Below, piece after piece: positions 58,868 through 64,000 of a stretch of 64,000 nucleotides of DNA. Each line of letters opens with the position of its first letter. Positions within the stretch are counted from its first letter, which is position 1. Source of the stretch: Thiomonas delicata (lineage in GTDB: Bacteria > Pseudomonadota > Gammaproteobacteria > Burkholderiales > Burkholderiaceae_C); assembly GCF_900088825.1 (NCBI RefSeq), contig NZ_LT592170.1:1957471-2021470 (forward strand). The letters run 5' to 3'. The notes under the pieces are model-generated. The model saw nothing but the letters and a program-made list of their open reading frames with translations. It ran no database searches and was not told the origin of the DNA. Position numbers and translations under genes: made by a program.

Positions 58868-59532
58868 GCGGGGTGGAGTCCGCTCCGTATGGCCTGGTCC
58901 TGGCGACCGGGAATCCGGGTAAATGGGCGGAATTCAAGGCCCTCTTGTCGGCGCTGCAGCTCGATTTGATCTTGCAGTCCGACCGCGGCGTTTCCGCGTG
59001 CGACGAGCCTCATGCCACCTTCGTCGAAAACGCGCTGGCCAAGGCCCGGCACGCTTCCCAACACACGGGGCTGCCCGCGTTGGCCGACGACTCCGGCTTG
59101 TGCGTGCGCGCCCTGCATGGCGCTCCGGGCGTGCGTTCGGCACGCTACGCACAAGCCTGCGCGGCACGCGCCACGCGCGAGATTCAGGATGCCGCCAACA
59201 ACAGCTTGCTGCTCGACAATCTGGCTGACGTCGCGGACCGCCGCGCCCACTTCGTCTGCGTGCTGGCCGCCGTGCGCCGAGCCGACGACCCCGAGCCCCT
59301 CATCGCCCACGGATGGCTGCATGGGCAAGTCGCCACGGCGGCAGCCGGCGAAGGCGGTTTCGGCTACGACCCCCTGTTCGTTCTGCCCGCCTCGGGCCTG
59401 ACACTGGCGCAATTGCCTGCCGAGCAGAAGAACCGCATCAGCCATCGTGCCCGCGCCGCGGGGCAGATGCAGCAATTGCTGCAGGCGTTCTGGGGCGTTC
59501 TTCCATCCGGCGCAGCGTCCGGCTCGGCATGA
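58864..59532 (+). CDS. rdgB: non-canonical purine NTP pyrophosphatase (222 aa)
   Basis: Removes dITP, XTP and related NTPs from the pool. [11 protein letters not shown] (residues 14-24), [21 protein letters not shown] and [11 protein letters not shown] are the Ham1/RdgB signatures. A 20-residue C-terminal extension is present. ATGA-overlapped on both sides (rph upstream, hemW downstream). Confidence 0.95.
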   Translation: MSGVESAPYGLVLATGNPGKWAEFKALLSALQLDLILQSDRGVSACDEPHATFVENALAKARHASQHTGLPALADDSGLCVRALHGAPGVRSARYAQACAARATREIQDAANNSLLLDNLADVADRRAHFVCVLAAVRRADDPEPLIAHGWLHGQVATAAAGEGGFGYDPLFVLPASGLTLAQLPAEQKNRISHRARAAGQMQQLLQAFWGVLPSGAASGSA

Positions 59533-60824
59533 GCGCGCGCGACATCCGCATACACAGGGCATCCGAGCCGGCGTCTGCGGCGAAACTCGAAGACGCCGCC
59601 GCCCGTCTGCCGCACTACATGCGCGCCGGAACCTTGCAGCTTCAGACCCTGCCGCCTCTGGCCCTGTACGTGCATCTGCCCTGGTGTCTGCGCAAGTGCC
59701 CTTATTGCGACTTCAACTCGCACGAATGGCGCGGCGCGCATGCCGAGTTTCCCGAGCAACGCTATGTGCAGGCCCTTCTCGCCGACCTCGATGCCGCGTT
59801 GCCCCTCATTTGGGGCCGGCGCATCTCCAGCGTCTTCATCGGCGGCGGCACGCCCAGCCTGTTTTCGCCCGGCGGTATCGACGCCATGCTGGCGCAGATT
59901 CGCGCACGCGTCGGCTTGGCACCCGATGCCGAAATCACCCTCGAGGCCAATCCCGGCACTTTCGAGCGGGACCGTTTCGCGGCCTATGCCCAGGCCGGCG
60001 TCAATCGCCTGTCCATTGGCGTGCAGAGCTTTGACGATGCCCAGCTGCGCTCGCTGGGCCGCGTGCATGACGCCGCGCAAGCGCATGCCGCAATCGAGGA
60101 AGCCGCGCGCGTGATGCCCAGCTTCAACATCGATCTCATGTTCGCCCTGCCGGGCCAGACCCTCGACCAGGCGCTCGGCGAAGTGCGCCAGGCGCTGCGT
60201 TATGCGCCGCCGCACCTCTCGCTCTACCAACTCACCATCGAGCCGCAAACACCGTTCGCGAAGCGCCCGCCCGCCAATCTGCCCGACGCCGATCTGGCGG
60301 CCGACATGCAGCAAGCCATAGCCGATCTGGCCGGGGGCGCCGGACTGGACCGTTACGAGGTTTCCGCCTACGCCCGAGCTGGCCATCTCAGCCGGCACAA
60401 CCTCAACTACTGGCAGTTCGGAGACTATCTCGGCATCGGCGCAGGGGCGCATTCCAAGCTCAGTTTCGCACACCGCATCGTTCGCCAGGTGCGCTGGCGC
60501 CAGCCCGAGCGCTACATGCAGCAGGCCGCACAGGGCGCCGCAATCGAAACCGAGCAGGAAGTCGCGCGGCGCGAACTGCCCTTCGAATTCCTGCTCAACG
60601 CGCTTCGGCTGCGTGAAGGCTTCGCGCCCGAGCTTTACGTGCAGCGCACCGGCCTACCCCTCTCCTCGCTGCGGACAGGCCTGCAGCAAGCCATCCAACT
60701 CGGTCTTTTGACCGAAACGCCCGATCGCATCGCGGCGACCGTGCGCGGCTGGGAGTTGCTCAACGAAGTTCTCACCTTGTTTTTGCCGGCTCCGGCGGCA
60801 TTGCAGACCCCACAGGGTGTTTAG
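59529..60824 (+). CDS. hemW: heme chaperone / radical SAM protein HemW (431 aa)
   Basis: Radical SAM enzyme of the HemN family that delivers heme in E. coli and Lactococcus. The [4Fe-4S] motif is CLRKCPYC (a CxxxCxxC), followed by VFIGGGTPSLFSP, RLSIGVQSFDDAQL and a C-terminal HemN domain. The rest of the length (about 380 in E. coli) is an extra N-terminal polar 45 residues. It overlaps rdgB by four bases and is followed by tRNA-Ser. Confidence 0.9.
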   Translation: MSARDIRIHRASEPASAAKLEDAAARLPHYMRAGTLQLQTLPPLALYVHLPWCLRKCPYCDFNSHEWRGAHAEFPEQRYVQALLADLDAALPLIWGRRISSVFIGGGTPSLFSPGGIDAMLAQIRARVGLAPDAEITLEANPGTFERDRFAAYAQAGVNRLSIGVQSFDDAQLRSLGRVHDAAQAHAAIEEAARVMPSFNIDLMFALPGQTLDQALGEVRQALRYAPPHLSLYQLTIEPQTPFAKRPPANLPDADLAADMQQAIADLAGGAGLDRYEVSAYARAGHLSRHNLNYWQFGDYLGIGAGAHSKLSFAHRIVRQVRWRQPERYMQQAAQGAAIETEQEVARRELPFEFLLNALRLREGFAPELYVQRTGLPLSSLRTGLQQAIQLGLLTETPDRIAATVRGWELLNEVLTLFLPAPAALQTPQGV

Positions 60825-60888
60825 GCCGTCTGCGGTCTTCCCGCCCGAGTCTCGCCGCACACTGTCTCGCCTACAATCCGCAGGCTTC

Positions 60889-60976
60889 GGAAGCGTGGCA
60901 GAGGGGTCGATTGCACCGGTCTTGAAAACCGGCAACGGGCAACCGTTCGTGAGTTCGAATCTCACCGCTTCCGCCA
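60889..60976 (+). tRNA. tRNA-Ser (anticodon TGA), CCA encoded
   Basis: Acceptor GGAAGCG pairs with CGCTTCC. The anticodon arm is CCGGT-CTTGAAA-ACCGG (anticodon TGA), with a long variable arm and T loop TTCGAAT; discriminator G is followed by CCA. It is 88 bases long as usual for class II serine tRNA. A TACAAT -10 lies at 60872-60877. The gene marks the border between conserved and accessory DNA. Confidence 0.96.
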
Positions 60977-60979
60977 TAT

Positions 60980-61020
60980 AAAAGCCCGAGCCCTTGAAAA
61001 GCTTGGGCTTTTTATTTTAT
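60980..61020 (+). terminator. tRNA-Ser terminator
   Basis: AAAAGCCCGAGC (60980-60991) pairs with GCTTGGGCTTTT (61001-61012) with one mismatch, followed by a T-rich tail. Confidence 0.8.
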
Positions 61021-61028
61021 ACGTCTAC

Positions 61029-61050
61029 TTGTCATCAACCTTGTCATCAA
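61029..61050. repeat. paired direct repeat TTGTCATCAA
   Basis: Two identical 10-mers TTGTCATCAA (61029-61038 and 61041-61050) separated by CC, just after the tRNA terminator. It may be a protein-binding repeat or part of an old attachment region. Confidence 0.4.
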
Positions 61051-61135
61051 TTTAGATCGGCCTGGGAAATTGTTTTTCGGCGCTTGCTGTGTCTCGCATA
61101 CCCGCCTGGCGCGGGGTTTCGCGAGGCATCCGTCG

Positions 61136-61363
61136 ATGGACAAAAACCCAACACTCTCCTACCCGGAGGTTCTTCTTTCCAGCACCCAGGTCCAGCAGAT
61201 GCTGGGCTTGAGCCGCACCAGCGTGTGGCGCCTGACCCGTCGAGGCGTGCTGACGCCCGTGCACATCGGCGCCGCACTGCGCTTTCGGCGCTCCGACGTG
61301 CTCGCGATGATGCAGGTCGGCACCATCCGGCATTCCTCGGCAGCAAGCCGTTCAAGCGGTTGA
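61136..61363 (+). CDS. AlpA/excisionase-like small HTH protein (75 aa)
   Basis: Single winged-helix/MerR-like DNA-binding domain: STQVQQMLGLSRTSVWRLTR (residues 16-35), then LRFRRSDVLAMM near the end. This is the HTH_17/AlpA pattern seen in prophage and integrative-element regulators and excision factors. The ATG at 61136 lacks a strong Shine-Dalgarno. No integrase is visible beside it in the window. Confidence 0.7.
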   Translation: MDKNPTLSYPEVLLSSTQVQQMLGLSRTSVWRLTRRGVLTPVHIGAALRFRRSDVLAMMQVGTIRHSSAASRSSG

Positions 61364-61384
61364 GGCGCAGTGGCTGACCGACGG

Positions 61385-61409
61385 GAGCGTCGTCCCCGGG
61401 ACGGCGCTC
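61385..61409. repeat. GC hairpin after the AlpA-like gene
   Basis: GAGCGTCGTCC-ccg-GGACGGCGCTC, 10 of 11 positions pair, 21 bases after the stop. No T-run; a weak terminator or RNA structure. The rest of the gap to 61582 shows no gene I trust. Confidence 0.35.
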
Positions 61410-61582
61410 GCGGCGGGCATGCGACTCGGCCGTGGCAGGCAGGGGCGCTGACCCGCATGAAATTCCAGCATTGCAGCAACCTGGGGATTGCACGTTCTGC
61501 CATCAAGCAGAAAAAAGTGCACAAGGGTGCGGAATCGGCGTGCTTGATCGCGCGGACGGCAACTGCCGCCAGGCTTTTCGCC

Positions 61583-62641
61583 TCACCGCAAGCGCCAGGT
61601 GTGCTCGGGCTGGACCGAGTCTTCCCACTCGGCCAGCACATCGTCTTCATAAGCGCGCTCAACATCCCACGCCTGCGCGTCCTGGTCCCGCTCGAGCCGG
61701 GCTTGCACCGCCTGGTCCAGTTCCTCCTGGGGCAGGTCGCTGGCACGCCTCGGCGGCCGTGCCAGTGCAGCGCGGTGTTCCTCGCGCGACAAGACTTCGA
61801 TGGACACCCTGGAGGAGGGGAAGAGCCCGATCGACTTCCGCTCGCTCGGATGCCTCCGCAGCCGGACGCTGGCCGTGCGCATCGTCAGCGGCACCTCGTC
61901 GCGTTCCAGCGCGGCGCGCCAGCTCCTGGCGAAGGCTTCGCGGGTGCACAGAATCCGCAGCTCGTGCTCGTCGCGCAGCTGATCTTTCCACGCGCAGCAG
62001 CAGTAGTCCTTCTCCATGTTGCCCTTGGTGCTGTTTTCCAGCTCGACGTACACGCGAACCCACGCATCGTCGCGAGTCGCGCTCGGACGCAAGAACACGC
62101 AGTCGGCGACCCGGGTTCCCGGCTTGCGCGCCACGCGCAGCAACTCCCGCGTAGTCAGCATGCGCTGGAAACCCGGGAGCGCCACGCTCTCGGCACCCCA
62201 GCTCGCCCCCTGCTCGCGGATTTCCAGGGCGATGCGCTCCTGCAGGAGCACGTCGTGCTCGAGCGTGGTGACCCGGATGCGCTTGACCAGGTTGATGTCG
62301 GGGTGCGTGTCATCCAGCAGCAGGGCCGCGAAGCCGCGCCTGATGGCTTCCTCCTTCAGGAAGCCAATCACCCGGATTTTCTCGAGCAGCCTTTCCAGGT
62401 GCTTGATCCCCTCGGCCGTGATCAGCGCCAGGCTGTGCACGTAGGCGTAGGGGTTGCGCAAGAGTTCGCGACGCAGCAGCCCGGCACGGATCAAGCGCGG
62501 CTGGGTCTGGCGGTTGGTCAGGACGGCGAGGGTCGGGCTGGAGCTGTAGCCCCAGCGGCCGACCCAGGCCAGCGCGGCAGCTTCCTGCACGATGCCGATT
62601 TGCCGCGAACGGCGCCCGAGAGCGCTTCCGAGTTGAGCCAT
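61583..62641 (-). CDS. uncharacterised mobile-element protein, wHTH plus PD-(D/E)xK-like (352 aa)
   Basis: I do not recognise a named gene. AAAGGAGG lies 7 bases before the ATG at 62641 on the minus strand, a strong sign of a real gene. Residues 1-85 look like a winged helix (AWVGRWGYSSSPTLAVL; LRRELLRNPYAYVHSLALIT). Residues about 160-210 contain VADCVFL and, after an intervening strand, VYVELENSTKGN. This D-then-ExE layout recalls plasmid replication-relaxation proteins and related PD-(D/E)xK-fold proteins. The C-terminal 110 residues are charged (Arg/Glu-rich). It lies between the AlpA-like gene and a long noncoding stretch, in accessory DNA. Confidence 0.6.
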   Translation of the reverse strand: MAQLGSALGRRSRQIGIVQEAAALAWVGRWGYSSSPTLAVLTNRQTQPRLIRAGLLRRELLRNPYAYVHSLALITAEGIKHLERLLEKIRVIGFLKEEAIRRGFAALLLDDTHPDINLVKRIRVTTLEHDVLLQERIALEIREQGASWGAESVALPGFQRMLTTRELLRVARKPGTRVADCVFLRPSATRDDAWVRVYVELENSTKGNMEKDYCCCAWKDQLRDEHELRILCTREAFARSWRAALERDEVPLTMRTASVRLRRHPSERKSIGLFPSSRVSIEVLSREEHRAALARPPRRASDLPQEELDQAVQARLERDQDAQAWDVERAYEDDVLAEWEDSVQPEHTWRLR

Positions 62642-62712
62642 GATGACCTCCTTTGGTGGTGGCTGCATGGCTGTGACAGGAAGCGGGCGATTTTTAAAGC
62701 GGGGAATGGATC

Positions 62713-62759
62713 GGTGCGTTACTGGCGCGCAGGGTTGCGTGGGAAGCTGGTGCGTTACT
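62713..62759. repeat. spaced direct repeat GGTGCGTTACT
   Basis: GGTGCGTTACT occurs at 62713-62723 and again at 62749-62759, 36 bases apart, 72-118 bases upstream of the minus-strand gene. It is a candidate operator pair for that gene. Confidence 0.4.
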
Positions 62760-62983
62760 TGCAGGCGGCAAATCGCCCACGCGTCGGGATCGCCGAAGGT
62801 CTCCGCGGGCGATGCCCGCTGCGCAGGTCCTTCCGGGCGCAAACCCGCATGCCGCCTGGGGCGGCAGGCCTGGACGGCCCCCGTTGGGTGCGGCTTTGCT
62901 CGGCGCCTGGACGGCGCCGCCGGCGCGGCCCTTTGCCCTTCGCTCGCGCTGCTCGCTGCGCGCGCACCTGCGGTGCGTTTGCG

Positions 62984-63128
62984 GCCCCCGCGCTGGCGCG
63001 CGGTTGCCAAAAAACCTACCCCGCGTTTAGCCTGCGGCTGCACTCTCGCCTTCCCCACGCGCCGTGGGCGCGCGGGTGCCCGCGGCGAGGGAGTAGCTTT
63101 TTTGGCAACCGCGCGCCAGCACGGGGGC
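62984..63128. repeat. 31-bp inverted repeat with 83-base spacer
   Basis: Left arm 62984-63014 and right arm 63098-63128 pair at 30 of 31 positions; the inner 23 bases pair perfectly and finish in A6/T6. The spacer has further partial pairing near its ends. A hairpin this size could act as a transfer or replication origin, a small mobile repeat, or a strong transcript structure. Confidence 0.7.
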
Positions 63129-63617
63129 GGGGCTGTTCGCCCCCCGACGACGACCGCCGCGCTGGGGCGCAGCTTGCTCCCCTGTCTCCAGGCGCTTGCC
63201 AGCGCCTTCCGCCAGTGTCCGCATCGTCGTCGGCCCCCCCCAGGCCCTCGGCGTGGCCTCGGGCGGTCTGCCCTGGACGGGCAGCCCCCGCTTCGCGGCT
63301 CCCTGACGGCACGCAGCGTGGCTGGTGGGAAACGGGCGTCGGTAAACGCACGGCGGTAGATCCGCCAAACTAGGCACTGGCCCCGGCTTGTGGCAACGAC
63401 ATTCGGCGTATGTCGAAGCGGCGGCTGCACTGCCGCAGGCAATGGCCGTCGGCATTCCCCTGTCGCCCGGAGGGTCCCAGGTCATGACGACGTATACAAC
63501 TTTCATGAACGGTTTTCTGTGTGCCTGGCGCGACCGTCAAGCGAGGGTCGTATGAATGTTGAAACCGCGTGGTGGCTACGCCTCGCCATCCCTGGCAGCT
63601 CCACCTCGGACGATGAC

Positions 63618-63881
63618 AACCCGCATGTGGCGCGCAACACGCGCCGTACTGGTGGCAGCGCGATCGACGGGCACACGACGCGGCACGGCGGCTACGCGAC
63701 GAGCCAGCGCCGATGCAAGTGCATCGAGCAATGTTTCGGCTGGGGCAAAACGATCCGCCCGATCCCCCAGATTATGGTGCGCGGCCTGGACAAGGTCGAC
63801 CAACTGCTGATCCTGACGATAGTGGCCTACAACCTCACGCGGATACGTTCCCTGGCCGCATTGCGTCCCCAGTTCGCGTGA
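63618..63881 (+). pseudogene. C-terminal remnant of an IS5-type transposase
   Basis: Reading the plus strand from NPHVARNTRRTGGSAIDGHT through the catalytic-Glu region QRRCKCIEQCFGWGKTIRP, then a DQLLILTIVAYNLTRIR ending, matches the last third of IS5/IS4-group DDE transposases. The preceding residues from the ATG at 63552 do not match, so the first two DDE aspartates are gone. A dead IS end is the simplest reading. No intact terminal repeat was found up to 64000. Confidence 0.75.
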
Positions 63882-64000
63882 TGCGTGGAAAAACCATGGA
63901 AATGGCCGCCCCTAATGCCAGCGACATGTCAATTCTGGCCGGAATCTGGCTCCCTGCCCAGAAATTGAGCAGCGGGTGAGCGCCATCATGCGATTCCGAA

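Larger units (their letters stand above)
62642..63617. other. about 1 kb structured noncoding stretch
   Basis: No gene is supported. Both strands keep long open frames, but all are dominated by Arg, Pro, Ala and Gly, which GC-rich palindromic DNA gives in any frame. It contains a repeated 11-mer near 62713 and 62749, a 31-bp inverted repeat at 62984-63128, and many short GC palindromes between 62900 and 63340. Intergenic regulatory or transfer-origin DNA of a mobile element is possible. Confidence 0.45.

Noticed and set aside
61370..63373. 667-codon plus-strand frame across the accessory region
   Set aside because: It is antisense to the gene with the strong ribosome site and consists of Arg/Pro/Ala runs; no motif found.
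62642..63442. N-terminal 267-codon extension of the unknown minus-strand gene
   Set aside because: It would run through the inverted repeat and lacks a start signal, while AAAGGAGG marks 62641 as the start.
63027..63506. 159-codon minus-strand frame
   Set aside because: It reads through one arm of the 31-bp inverted repeat and is composition-biased; more likely noncoding.

Overview
This is 64 kb of a GC-rich (about 65 %) proteobacterial chromosome. Gene order and content point to a sulfur-oxidising betaproteobacterium of the Burkholderiales, most like Thiomonas. The pointers are yicC-gmk-rpoZ-relA/spoT-greB, lptG-lptF divergent from pepA-holC, a CysB regulator beside lptG, coaBC-dut-DUF2062, and a sulfide:quinone reductase next to a cytoplasmic sulfite dehydrogenase (SoeABC). 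The genus is an inference from content, not from a search.

Layout. (1) 0.3-10 kb: sulfur and redox block with sulfide:quinone reductase, an Old Yellow Enzyme reductase, soeABC, a small LprI-like secreted protein and a succinate-semialdehyde dehydrogenase. (2) 10-17.7 kb: alaS, coaBC, dut, a DUF2062 membrane protein, a SlyD-type isomerase, a ribosomal-protein hydroxylase and a small unknown gene. (3) 17.8-24.7 kb: a tiny Ala/Pro/Ser lipoprotein, rpmB-rpmG, apaH, phosphomannomutase, LPS-core genes waaC and waaA, a rhodanese and Pcm. (4) 24.8-28.6 kb: a divergent NRAMP-like transporter behind a Fur-box-like palindrome, uppP, trmB, tRNA-Gly(CCC) and a deoxyinosine-glycosylase-like protein. (5) 28.6-34.2 kb: a lone GspE/PilB-type ATPase followed by a phospholipid-transport operon (MlaB-MlaE fusion, MlaF, MlaD, PqiC-like lipoprotein). 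(6) 34.2-43.9 kb: recQ, an APC transporter, a fumarylacetoacetase-fold hydrolase, a YfcG-like GST, a degenerate crotonase, a FimV-like protein and a class I aminotransferase. (7) 43.9-51.7 kb: cysB-like, lptG, lptF, pepA, holC, a branched-chain amino-acid binding protein and greB. (8) 51.7-60.9 kb: relA/spoT, rpoZ, gmk and yicC on the minus strand. A kinase/PP2C pair, rph, rdgB and hemW are on the plus strand, mostly with overlapping or closely spaced ends. (9) 60.9-64 kb: tRNA-Ser(TGA), then an accessory segment: AlpA-like HTH, an uncharacterised 352-residue protein, a roughly 1 kb structured noncoding stretch with a 31-bp inverted repeat, and a transposase remnant. This looks like the edge of a mobile element that continues beyond the window.

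Working together: Sqr would feed electrons from sulfide into the quinone pool, and SoeABC would oxidise cytoplasmic sulfite to sulfate, so the first 8 kb plausibly holds an entry and an exit of sulfur oxidation. Most of the rest is conserved housekeeping: translation, nucleotide-pool cleaning, LPS and outer-membrane assembly, and the stringent response. The least explained part is the last 3 kb after tRNA-Ser.
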